From Paenibacillus melissococcoides (GTDB lineage Bacteria; Bacillota; Bacilli; Paenibacillales; Paenibacillaceae), in NCBI GenBank assembly GCA_944800085.1, contig CALYLO010000003.1, positions 372,001-436,000 on the forward strand: a stretch of 64,000 bases of DNA. Reading direction: 5' to 3'. Below, one piece after another: positions 56,556 through 64,000 of this stretch (position 1 is its first letter; each line of letters opens with the position of its first letter). The notes beneath the pieces are model-generated. The model searched no databases. It was given only the letters and a program-made list of their open reading frames with translations, and was not told where the DNA came from. The position numbers were made by a program, and so were the translations under genes.

Positions 56556-57506
56556 TCAGGAGGCCGCTTTCTTCGCCGTCAGCTCCTGATCCAACTCGCG
56601 CATCCGGTTGAACGAAGCGATGGATACTTCTACTTGATCGTCGGTCGGCTGCTTCGTCGTCAGCAGCTGCAGCCACAGACCGGGGTAACCGAGCCAGCGC
56701 AGCACGGGAACCTCTCTCAGCGCATTGGTCAGGCGGAGGAACTCATAAGCTACGCCCATGACGACAGGGATAAGCAGGAGCCGGGGATAAATCCGTTCCC
56801 ATAAATTATCATATGGGATGAAGGAGTAAATGACGACACCCACAATGACCGATAAAATGATAAAGCTGCTTCCGCAGCGGTAATGAAGCGTGCTGAACTT
56901 CTGCACGTTCTGAACCGTCAGCTCCAGCCCTGCTTCATAGGCGCTGATCACCTTGTGTTCCGCGCCATGATATTGGAACAATCTTCGGATAATCGGCGTC
57001 TTGGCGATCAGCCACAAGTAGGCAAGCAGGAAAATGATTTTAATAATTCCTTCAATCAGCGTATGAATGACCCGATTATCGAATGCTTTTCCGAATAAAA
57101 ATTGCTCGATGACCACGGGAACGGCGGTAAAGATGACCTTGCTGAAAATAAGCGACAGTACGCCGACGGCCGCGACCCCGATAATCATGACGAGATTCCA
57201 TTTGCCATCGTCTTTGATTTGTTCAGCCGCCTCCTCGCCTTCCTCGTCCTCGGCATACTTTTCCGCCGCATAAGTCAAATGCTGGTATCCCTTGCCGCTC
57301 GCATCCAACAGACTGACGAACCCGCGGATAAAGGGAATCTTCTTCAAAGCGGTAAGCCATGGCTTGTCCTCGCGCGGAACTTCATAAAAAGTAATTTCCT
57401 TATTTTTACGGCGGACCGCTGTCACATTGACATGCTTGCCAGCGAACATGACGCCTTCGATCACGGCCTGCCCGCCATAAATTGACCGGTTTTGCTGTTC
57501 AGACAA
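56556..57506 (-). CDS. yqhQ: DUF1385 membrane protein YqhQ
   Basis: The 316-aa protein begins YGGQAVIEGVMFAGK and contains FQYHGAEHKVISAYEAG, HYRCGSSFIILSVIVGV and a C-terminal PGLWLQLLTTKQPTDDQVEVSI, all diagnostic of DUF1385. Four to five TM helices are predicted; function is unknown. The start is TTG at 57506. It is divergent from yqhR, as part of the conserved yqhQ-yqhR-aroQ-papA-efp block. Confidence 0.9.
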   Translation of the reverse strand: MSEQQNRSIYGGQAVIEGVMFAGKHVNVTAVRRKNKEITFYEVPREDKPWLTALKKIPFIRGFVSLLDASGKGYQHLTYAAEKYAEDEEGEEAAEQIKDDGKWNLVMIIGVAAVGVLSLIFSKVIFTAVPVVIEQFLFGKAFDNRVIHTLIEGIIKIIFLLAYLWLIAKTPIIRRLFQYHGAEHKVISAYEAGLELTVQNVQKFSTLHYRCGSSFIILSVIVGVVIYSFIPYDNLWERIYPRLLLIPVVMGVAYEFLRLTNALREVPVLRWLGYPGLWLQLLTTKQPTDDQVEVSIASFNRMRELDQELTAKKAAS

Positions 57507-57698
57507 ATTCGTTCACCATCCTCATGTATTGAAAAAACAGTTGTGCAGTCAGTACTAATGTATTAGGAATGTTATATTATTGTAACGAATTTCAACAGCG
57601 TTTTCCACATCATGATTTTGCGGAACGCTGTAATCTCCCTTCCTCGATTGGTGCATACTACCGCATATATGTTGTCTGAGGAAAGGAGAGCAATCGAT

Positions 57699-58295
57699 AT
57701 GAACGAACGCCAAACCCGCATGCAGCAGAAGCGGACGAATCCGTTCACGTTCGGCGTGATGACCGGTTTTTTTGCCGGATTGATATGGGGGAGCCTGCAT
57801 TGGCTCGGCTATATTTTTAGCTTTACCATTATCGTGCCGGGATTTTTGGTCGAGCCGTTTTACAAGCATGCCTATTTGACCACGGTGGACGGCCAGCTTC
57901 TCGGCTTGGGCTCATTCATCGTCTTCTCGATTCTGGCGGCGCTGCTGTATGTGCTTCTGCTCCGCAAAGTGCCTGGGCCTTGGGCAGGCGTCATCTTCGG
58001 CCTGGTGTGGTGGGTTATTCTGTTCGTCGCTCCCGGACCGCTGCTGGGCCTGGTTCCGCCGGTGCGGCACACGACATGGAATACGATATGGACGGAATCA
58101 TGCACGATGCTGCTGTGGGGCCTGTTCATCGGCTACACCGTGGCGACGGAATTCAATGAAGAGCGGGAGCGCGAACCGGAAGATACCGATCAATCCGGTG
58201 CGTCTGGAGAACGGCAGGATACGCCGGGCAATGGTGAGAATGACGGCGGCGGGGATGCATCCGACGACCGCTCGCAGCCTCAGCCTGTCATGTAA
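57699..58295 (+). CDS. yqhR: Conserved membrane protein YqhR
   Basis: The 198-aa protein has four TM helices (FTFGVMTGFFAGLIWG, SFIVFSILAALLYVLLL, AGVIFGLVWWVILFVAPGPLLGL, TESCTMLLWGLFIGYTVA) and an acidic Gly/Asp-rich C-terminal tail. ATG 57699 follows AAAGGAGA. Position before aroQ and similarity in layout identify it as YqhR; its function is unknown. Confidence 0.8.
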   Translation: MNERQTRMQQKRTNPFTFGVMTGFFAGLIWGSLHWLGYIFSFTIIVPGFLVEPFYKHAYLTTVDGQLLGLGSFIVFSILAALLYVLLLRKVPGPWAGVIFGLVWWVILFVAPGPLLGLVPPVRHTTWNTIWTESCTMLLWGLFIGYTVATEFNEEREREPEDTDQSGASGERQDTPGNGENDGGGDASDDRSQPQPVM

Positions 58296-58414
58296 TCCGC
58301 CGGCAGGGGGAAAGTGAGCTTCTCCTTTGCGGTTACGCTTCTCATTTGCCGCTTCGTATGTTAAAATACGTGAGGATTCTCATGTAATCGTGTACGGGGA
58401 AAGGGGTGTGCGGC

Positions 58415-58882
58415 TTGGCTTCCTATCTGGTATTGAACGGACCGAATCTGAACATGCTCGGTATTCGCGAGCCCGGAGTCTATGGAGACGAGTCGTTGGC
58501 GGCGATAGAGGGCAGGCTGACGAGGATGGCGGAGGAATGGGGCGTCCGCCTGGAGACCTTCCAGAGTAATCATGAAGGCGAGCTGATCGACCGGATCCAT
58601 GCCGCTTACGGCACGCATGACGGCATTCTCATTAATCCGGGCGCGCTGACGCATTACAGCTATGCGCTGCGCGACGCGATTAGCGCCATGAACATCCCGA
58701 CAGTGGAAGTCCATATGTCGAACATACATAAAAGGGAAGCCTTCCGGCATGTATCGGTAACCGCACCGGTTGTCCTCGGTCAGATTGCGGGATTCGGATC
58801 GAGGTCCTATGAGTTGGGCCTAATTGCGCTTCATCAGGCCGTAAGCGACTCGAAGCGGGAAAAATCGGGCGGGCCCGAATAA
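58415..58882 (+). CDS. aroQ: Type II 3-dehydroquinate dehydratase
   Basis: The 155-aa enzyme has [51 protein letters not shown] and [16 protein letters not shown], the AroQ active-site segments. It dehydrates 3-dehydroquinate in the shikimate pathway. The TTG at 58415 is chosen because AAAGGGG lies 8 bases upstream; an in-frame GTG at 58406 overlaps that site. Confidence 0.93.
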   Translation: MASYLVLNGPNLNMLGIREPGVYGDESLAAIEGRLTRMAEEWGVRLETFQSNHEGELIDRIHAAYGTHDGILINPGALTHYSYALRDAISAMNIPTVEVHMSNIHKREAFRHVSVTAPVVLGQIAGFGSRSYELGLIALHQAVSDSKREKSGGPE

Positions 58883-58918
58883 CGGATTGACAATAGTCCA
58901 TGTCAGGAGATGATGAGA

Positions 58919-59995
58919 ATGAGTCAACACCGCATTACTCGATTGAGAGAAGCGATGGAAGCTCGCGGCTTGGAAGCACTGCTAGTGACCAGTGCGGTGA
59001 ACCGGCGCTATTTGACCGGATTTACCGGATCTTCAGGCTACGTATTCATTACAGCCGATCGGGCGGTTTTAATGACGGATTTCCGTTACACGACGCAAGC
59101 ATCGGATCAGGCGAAGCATATGCAAGTGGTGGAGCACGCGCCGAGAATAACCGACACGCTGAAGCAGCTGCTGTCGGAGGCCGGCTTGACTCGAATCGGC
59201 TTCGAGCAGGAGCATGTGACCTATTCCACCTATGCCGCTTACAGCGCGCAGCTGCAAGGGATCGAGATGGTTCCGGCCGGCAGACTGGTCGAAGATCTGC
59301 GGATGATCAAGGATGCGGAAGAACTGGCCGTGTTGAGGGAAGCGGCCCAACTGGCCGACCAAACCTTCAGTCACATTCTTGGCTTCATCAAGCCGGGCGT
59401 GCGGGAGAAGGATCTCGCATTGGAAATGGAATTCTTCATGCGCAAGCATGGGGCCACGTCCAGCTCGTTCGATACGATCGTCGCTTCCGGGGAGCGTTCG
59501 GCGCTTCCGCACGGCGTGGCGAGCGAACGGGTCATTCAAGGCAACGAATTCATAAAATTTGATTTCGGCGCATTGTACAACGGCTACTGTTCCGATCTGA
59601 CACGGACTGTCGTTCTCGGCACTCCGTCGGATAAGCACCGGGACATTTATAATATTGTACTGGAAGCGCAGCTCAATGCGCTGGCTCACATCCGTCCAGG
59701 CATGACGGGACGGGAAGCCGACGCGTTGGCGCGCGATATTATCAAGCGCCATGGATATGGCGATCAGTTCGGACACAGCACCGGGCACGGCGTAGGCATG
59801 GAAATCCATGAAATGCCTCGTCTTGCTTCATCGTCCGATGACGTGCTCACCCCGGGCATGACGGTAACGGTCGAGCCGGGCATCTATTTGCCGGGCTTCG
59901 GCGGTGTGCGCATTGAGGATGATATTGTCATTACGGACAGCGGTATTGAGATTATTACTCAATCGACCAAGGAACTGCTCGTATTGGACATGTAG
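58919..59995 (+). CDS. papA: M24-family Xaa-Pro aminopeptidase
   Basis: The 358-aa enzyme has a creatinase-like N-domain and a pita-bread metallopeptidase domain with [34 protein letters not shown] and a final VRIEDDI, which supply the five metal ligands. ATG 58919 fits AGGAG; nearer ATGs at 58910 and 58913 touch that site. It sits between aroQ and efp, as yqhT does in B. subtilis. Confidence 0.9.
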   Translation: MSQHRITRLREAMEARGLEALLVTSAVNRRYLTGFTGSSGYVFITADRAVLMTDFRYTTQASDQAKHMQVVEHAPRITDTLKQLLSEAGLTRIGFEQEHVTYSTYAAYSAQLQGIEMVPAGRLVEDLRMIKDAEELAVLREAAQLADQTFSHILGFIKPGVREKDLALEMEFFMRKHGATSSSFDTIVASGERSALPHGVASERVIQGNEFIKFDFGALYNGYCSDLTRTVVLGTPSDKHRDIYNIVLEAQLNALAHIRPGMTGREADALARDIIKRHGYGDQFGHSTGHGVGMEIHEMPRLASSSDDVLTPGMTVTVEPGIYLPGFGGVRIEDDIVITDSGIEIITQSTKELLVLDM

Positions 59996-60074
59996 TCGGA
60001 CAGGATTGAGAGCCACAAGGATCTGCTCCGTCCAAGGAATCTGGGTTGCATAATTGTAGGAGGGAATCAAGCGA

Positions 60075-60632
60075 ATGATATCAGTTAACGATTTTAAGAC
60101 AGGATTGACAGTTGAAGTGGACGGAGATATTTTTACGGTCCTCGATTTCCAGCATGTGAAGCCGGGTAAGGGCGCCGCTTTCGTGCGTTCCAAGCTGAAA
60201 AACCTTCGTAACGGCAACACCGTGGAAAAAACGTTCCGCGCGGGCGAGACGCTTGCGAAGGCGCAAATCGATAACCGCGAAGTACAGTACCTATACAACA
60301 GCGGCGATGAATATACATTCATGGATAATGAGACCTATGATCAGTTCAACCTGTCGAAGGATCAGCTCGAATGGGAGCTGAACTTCCTCAAAGACAACAT
60401 GGTCGTTCATATCGTCAGCTACCAAGGCGAGATTATCGGCATCAATCTCCCGAACAGCGTTGAGCTGAAAGTCGTCGAGACCGAGCCGGGCGTTAAGGGC
60501 AACACAGCAACGGGCGCAACCAAAAACGCGACCCTGGAAACCGGCCTCAACGTTCAAGTGCCGCTGTTCATCAACGAAGGCGACGTCCTTCTCATCGACA
60601 CGCGCGAAGGCAAGTACATCTCCCGCGCCTAA
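60075..60632 (+). CDS. efp: Translation elongation factor P
   Basis: The 185-aa protein has the three EF-P beta-barrel domains, starting [20 protein letters not shown] and ending [15 protein letters not shown]. The modified-lysine loop [10 protein letters not shown] carries Lys29 and Lys32; Bacillus modifies Lys32. EF-P relieves ribosome stalling at polyproline. A good terminator follows. Confidence 0.96.
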   Translation: MISVNDFKTGLTVEVDGDIFTVLDFQHVKPGKGAAFVRSKLKNLRNGNTVEKTFRAGETLAKAQIDNREVQYLYNSGDEYTFMDNETYDQFNLSKDQLEWELNFLKDNMVVHIVSYQGEIIGINLPNSVELKVVETEPGVKGNTATGATKNATLETGLNVQVPLFINEGDVLLIDTREGKYISRA

Positions 60633-60658
60633 TTAGCGGATGTACGAATCGGATCCGC

Positions 60659-60695
60659 ATAGCCCCGGAAGCAGGTCGCTTCCGGGGCTATTTTC
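60659..60695 (+). terminator. efp terminator
   Basis: A perfect 14-bp stem (ATAGCCCCGGAAGC and complement) with a 5-base loop is followed by TTTCT. Confidence 0.85.
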
Positions 60696-60798
60696 TATGC
60701 CTGGGGAGTGATGTACCTTGGGAGTACCGTTCGCATGGAGTACATACCTTCGCAGCCTTATGATAAGTATCCCGGTAGCTCAGTAAGGGAGGCACGGT

Positions 60799-60931
60799 GA
60801 CCGTAAACACTAGTTGAGATGATACGAAAATATTGTCTGCCATGGCCGTAAACTAAGCTAGGATGACATGAAAATATGTCTGCCATGGCCGTAAACTTAA
60901 GCTAGGATGACATGAAAATATGTCTGCCATG
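60799..60931 (+). repeat. Three tandem repeats of 43-46 bp
   Basis: Units at 60799, 60845 and 60888 share CCGTAAAC, a GATGACATGAAAATATGTCTG-like centre and TGCCATG. Units 2 and 3 differ by very few bases. No gene is visible in 60700-61320. The same stretch holds scattered copies of a TATCCCGGT...CTCAG core near 60768, 61066 and 61139 that resemble the 31325 array. Confidence 0.8.
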
Positions 60932-61320
60932 GATGGTCCTAGGCCTGCGATGGCCAGAAACTCGCTCTAACATTTCCATCAAATTTACTGAGATGAGGGA
61001 TGCTGAGATCGTGAATAACGATGTCCAGCTCGGGAGACTTGGATCTTTCCATTTTTCTTTTATGCGCAATATCCCGGTCCCTCAGGAGCCCCGTTGTTAG
61101 GAAGGCCACACTCACTCGCCTTTGTCTCCTTTGTCTCGTTATCCCGATAACTCAGGAAAGCTTCCGTTGCTAGGAAGCCTAGATGTTGTTATAAACATAA
61201 AAACTGTGCAACAAAAAAATGAGGCTAATTACACTTCGGTTCCCCTAACAATGTACCAAAAGCAGAGAGCGGAATCAGTCCAGCCGGCATGTATCCTCTC
61301 AACTTACTGTGTCGATTTAT

Positions 61321-62238
61321 TTAGGCAGCCATAAAATAGCCGTTGCGGCTTCTAGAGGAGGCTGCTCTCCATAAGTATCGGCGTCTTGCCCCATTGTCGG
61401 CACAGCATATCGCCGCCAAGGGTTCCCACCCGATCGTCTGGCGGGCAGCAGCATTTTCACGGTAACAAAATTCATCCAGATAATGCTGTAAATACTTGCC
61501 GCTTATCCCGCGGAACGTATCGCATAACCAACGCTGTGCACGCCGGAATACAGCATAGAGCGGACTGTTATGCTTAACCCGAAAACGCTGGCGGATAATG
61601 GAGATCATAGACTCCGATGCAGAGACATGTTCTGAAATAAAGTGATCGCGGCCGCAAGGAAGCAGCAGTTTGCCAGACATATGCTGCCGCTTAACCTGCT
61701 TCATTTTATATTGCCGTTCCGCTCCATTGGAATCGAGCGAGGCAGCTACAATTAGCGGCTGCTCGCGCGGACCGAGATCGACATTGGGGTAATTGCGCGG
61801 GCCATTATAGGCAATAAAGCCAAGCACACGATGATCAAGCCGTTCTTGTTCATCGGCACAGCTAATCGCTATACGAATTTTATGCAGCATCGCCCATGCT
61901 GTTTTGTAGGTCACCTTAATGATGGAGCTCAGCCGAACTGCATTAATTCCTGTAGCGGGATGAGAGACGAGCCATATCGCAGCTATCCATTTCCGCAGGG
62001 AGGTCCGGCTTCCTTCCAGGATCGTCCCGGCAGTCAGGGACGTCTGATGATGGCAGTCGGTACATTCATACAGAGGAAGCCGCCGTGTCCGGATCGCATA
62101 CGCGCGGGCATGCCGGCAGTTCGGACATCGAAACCCGTTGGGCCATTTCAACCTAAACAGGGCAGGAATGCATGATTCTTCAGTAGGGAATTGCTTCATT
62201 AACTCTTCCAACGTGTCAACATTCGACCAGCCATTCAT
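61321..62238 (-). CDS. IS1595-type transposase relative lacking the DDE residues
   Basis: The 305-aa protein begins like IS1595 transposases: FPTEESCIPALFRLKWPNGF, a zinc ribbon (CPNC..YECTDC) and TAGTILEGSRTSLRKWIAAIWLVS. It ends with YLDEFCYRENA. The expected catalytic VDExYxGG block is replaced by LGFIAYNG, and the later Asp and Asn/Glu sites are also absent. It should be inactive for transposition and may be a DNA-binding or domesticated protein. ATG 62238 follows GGAGGAGG. No terminal repeats were found. Confidence 0.75.
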   Translation of the reverse strand: MNGWSNVDTLEELMKQFPTEESCIPALFRLKWPNGFRCPNCRHARAYAIRTRRLPLYECTDCHHQTSLTAGTILEGSRTSLRKWIAAIWLVSHPATGINAVRLSSIIKVTYKTAWAMLHKIRIAISCADEQERLDHRVLGFIAYNGPRNYPNVDLGPREQPLIVAASLDSNGAERQYKMKQVKRQHMSGKLLLPCGRDHFISEHVSASESMISIIRQRFRVKHNSPLYAVFRRAQRWLCDTFRGISGKYLQHYLDEFCYRENAAARQTIGWEPLAAICCADNGARRRYLWRAASSRSRNGYFMAA

Positions 62239-62268
62239 CCCGGTAGCCTCCTCCAAATACAACGAATA

Positions 62269-62318
62269 CAAACAAATGTTCTTGTTTTGATTATACCAAA
62301 CATATGTTTCCATATCAA
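62269..62318 (-). promoter_or_regulatory. Strong promoter with palindromic LexA-like sites before the transposase relative
   Basis: On the minus strand TTGATA (62313-62318), 17 bases and TATAAT (62290-62295). The palindrome AAACATATGTTT fills the spacer, and a second GAACATTTGTTT-like site (62269-62282) follows the -10. Both resemble LexA boxes (GAAC-n4-GTTC) imperfectly. Confidence 0.5.
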
Positions 62319-62814
62319 GTATGAAAGTGGGATTTGAGGTGCTTAAGAGTTCCAATAAATTCGTAATTTGATTGTGGGATACCCGCTAATTTTGGCGCCC
62401 GTCAAAAATGCTTCCGTTCATTATCCCGTCATTATGCTGACCCTTCATTATAAGGAAACGATTTTTAACAGTTTGGAGTCGGCCTGACCGCTTGGGAGAT
62501 TTGTTGTACGGAAGTTGAGACGCCTGAGTGGCTGGGATATTGAACATAAGGCCTTAAGTGATGAACCTAGAGCATTAGGGAATCTTCCTTTACGGGATGG
62601 GTACTGGATGAGGCGAGGTTGCTGGGCACCATGGAGACTCGCTCGCGAGAGTTGGATGTTGAAGCTTTACTTGAACAATCGGGCGACTCGCGTAAGGAGA
62701 TTCAAGCACCCTGAGGGAGCATCGGGGAGATTCACTGAAAGCATGTCGGACCAAAGCTGAATGTATGGGAGCATCAGCATTGCAGGGGCCGAGATGGAGA
62801 GCCGCAGGAAGCAG

Positions 62815-62909
62815 AGAAAGCTACTAGAATAAGAGAAAACTACTGAAAGTATAGAAAGCTGCTGTAAGCAGAGAAAACAATTGAAAGCAAAGAAAGCTCC
62901 TGAGCGAGG
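62815..62909 (+). repeat. Five-unit 19-bp tandem repeat
   Basis: Units AGAAAGCTACTAGAATAAG, AGAAAACTACTGAAAGTAT, AGAAAGCTGCTGTAAGCAG and two more keep an exact 19-base period, with AGAAA at each start. Confidence 0.75.
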
Positions 62910-63035
62910 GGGATCATCTTCATAAGGTCGTGAGCACAGTTTCTTATCAATTGTCTCAATCCGAACGAATTCGAATACAGGGCTTCAAGTCGTCCGTGAT
63001 TGTTGTATTTTTTTCTTCCATCGGCCCAAAAACGT

Positions 63036-63043
63036 GCTATAAT
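63036..63043 (+). promoter_or_regulatory. Extended -10 of lysC promoter
   Basis: TGCTATAAT (63035-63043) gives a TGn extension and a consensus -10, about 50 bases before the GTG start. The -35 is weak (TTCTTC region). Confidence 0.45.
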
Positions 63044-63091
63044 ATGCAATTAATGATTGATACAGTCCATTTAGGGTGGGAGTGAGTCAGC

Positions 63092-64000
63092 GTGGCACTA
63101 TACGTTATGAAGTTCGGAGGCAGCTCCGTCGGGACGGTCGAACGGATGAAGCGGGTTGCCGAACGGATCGTAGAGAAAAAATTAGAAGGCCACCAATGTG
63201 TTGTCGTTGTGTCCGCTATGGGGGATACGACGGATGATTTGATTGATCGAGCGAAAAGTATAAACGATCAACTGCCGCCCCGTGAGATGGACATGCTGCT
63301 GACTACGGGCGAGCAAATCTCGGTGTCTCTGCTGTCGATAGCCATTCAAAAGCTGGGCCATGCGTCCATCTCGATGACCGGATGGCAAGCGGGTTTCCGG
63401 ACGGACGCCACGCATGGAAAGGCGCGAATTAAGGACATTGCTCCGGAGCGTGTGCAGGCGGCGCTGCAAGCGGGGAACATTGTCATCGTCGCCGGCTTCC
63501 AAGGCATGACCGAGGACGGAGAGATTACGACCCTCGGACGCGGCGGATCCGACACGACGGCGGTCGCGCTGGCTGCGGCAATTGAAGCCGATGTGTGCGA
63601 AATCTATACGGATGTTGACGGAATCTATTCTACCGATCCGAGAATCGTGCGCCGCGCGCGCAAACTGAAGGAGATTTCATACGATGAAATGCTGGAGCTG
63701 GCCAATCTTGGCGCGGCGGTTCTTCATCCCCGGGCTGTAGAATATGCGAAACATAACAAGGTCTGTCTCGTCGTCCGATCAAGCTTCAATTACAATGAAG
63801 GGACCTATGTGAAGGAGGAAGCGAAGATGGAGCAAGGGGTGGTCGTTAGCGGCATCGCCTATGACAAAAATGTGGCACGCATCAGTGTTCTCGGCGTAGC
63901 CGATCTTCCGGGGGTGCTCGCCCGCATGTTCGGCGCGCTCGCCGATGAGCAAATCGATGTCGATATCATCGTTCAGAGCGGGGTAACGAACGGGGAAGCC
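63092..64000 (+). CDS. lysC: Aspartokinase (3' end beyond window)
   Basis: 303 residues are visible. The kinase domain has KFGGSSVG at the start, VVVVSAMGDTTDDLI, TTGEQISVSLLSIAI and GRGGSDTTAVALAAAI. The first ACT domain begins at ISVLGVADLPGVLARMFGALA. It phosphorylates aspartate for lysine, threonine and methionine synthesis. Length and a continuing ACT region fit a class with an internal beta-subunit start. GTG 63092 follows AGGGTGGGAG. Confidence 0.93.
   Translation, partial: MALYVMKFGGSSVGTVERMKRVAERIVEKKLEGHQCVVVVSAMGDTTDDLIDRAKSINDQLPPREMDMLLTTGEQISVSLLSIAIQKLGHASISMTGWQAGFRTDATHGKARIKDIAPERVQAALQAGNIVIVAGFQGMTEDGEITTLGRGGSDTTAVALAAAIEADVCEIYTDVDGIYSTDPRIVRRARKLKEISYDEMLELANLGAAVLHPRAVEYAKHNKVCLVVRSSFNYNEGTYVKEEAKMEQGVVVSGIAYDKNVARISVLGVADLPGVLARMFGALADEQIDVDIIVQSGVTNGEA

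Larger units (their letters stand above)
62319..63091. other. Gene-poor interval before the aspartokinase gene
   Basis: No convincing gene is visible in these 773 bases. It contains the 19-bp tandem repeat at 62815-62909 and a candidate extended -10 (TGCTATAAT) before lysC. A lysine riboswitch, common before Bacillus lysC, is not evident. Confidence 0.5.

Noticed and set aside
62515..62760. An 81-codon frame before lysC
   Set aside because: No ribosome site, no recognisable sequence and it lies in repeat-rich DNA.
62940..63091. A lysine riboswitch upstream of lysC
   Set aside because: The conserved L-box helices are not visible and the region is too short for the usual leader plus terminator.

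Overview
The window looks like chromosomal DNA of a Paenibacillus-like Bacillales bacterium. It is moderately GC-rich, with AGGAGG-type ribosome binding sites and frequent TTG/GTG starts. Gene products and gene order match Bacillus: yhbD-yhbE-yhbF, mntR, and yqhQ-yqhR-aroQ-papA-efp. Regulation is typically Firmicute too: a methionine T-box leader and Fur- and Zur-type boxes. No rRNA, tRNA or CRISPR array was seen.

Layout. (1) 1-17351: a large divergent cluster, the most unusual part of the window. Leftward lie a 50-aa membrane protein, a zinc-ribbon membrane protein and a large TM-anchored protein cut by the window edge. Rightward lie a signal-peptide vWA protein, a tubulin/FtsZ-like protein, an unrecognised 812-aa coiled-coil protein, a polytopic vWA protein, a small unrecognised protein, a zinc-ribbon GTPase and a GAP1-like single-pass membrane protein. 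(2) 17415-23212: a probable lipid-linked pentose/surface polymer set (UbiA-type DPPR synthase, HAD phosphatase, two SMR-like proteins, a GT-C-like protein, an LtaS-like sulfatase). (3) 23511-24723: YciI and LipL. (4) 24726-26626: two diverged inverted repeat arms around an IS4-family element. (5) 26658-28779: two bactofilin-like genes and a MerR-like regulator. (6) 29097-31235: a secreted copper-amine-oxidase-domain protein, followed by two tandem-repeat arrays. (7) 31987-35266: a Fur-box-controlled siderophore importer. (8) 35478-38634: zur, yidD, then metG behind a Met T-box. (9) 38786-44441: a NUDIX remnant, then a zinc importer operon whose binding-protein gene carries a complete group II intron at a position that would splice in frame. 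(10) 44521-55921: ccdA, mntR, a GH10-like lipoprotein or secreted hydrolase, patatin, deacetylase, acyltransferase, a two-component system and a second copper-amine-oxidase-domain protein. (11) 56195-60632: the yqh-aroQ-papA-efp block. (12) 60633-63091: a repeat-rich stretch with an IS1595-like transposase relative that lacks the DDE residues. (13) 63092-end: the start of an aspartokinase gene.

How it fits together. The first cluster encodes a predicted envelope-spanning assembly: cytoplasmic GTP-dependent components (tubulin-like protein and TRAFAC-type GTPase) combined with membrane proteins that would expose vWA and other domains outside the cell. Related gene sets have been proposed from comparative genomics as NTP-dependent conflict or signalling systems, but I know of no experimental work on this arrangement. 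Metal homeostasis is a second theme: a Fur-box siderophore importer, zur, a Zur-box zinc importer and mntR lie within about 15 kb. Copper-amine-oxidase-type domains recur in four exported proteins.
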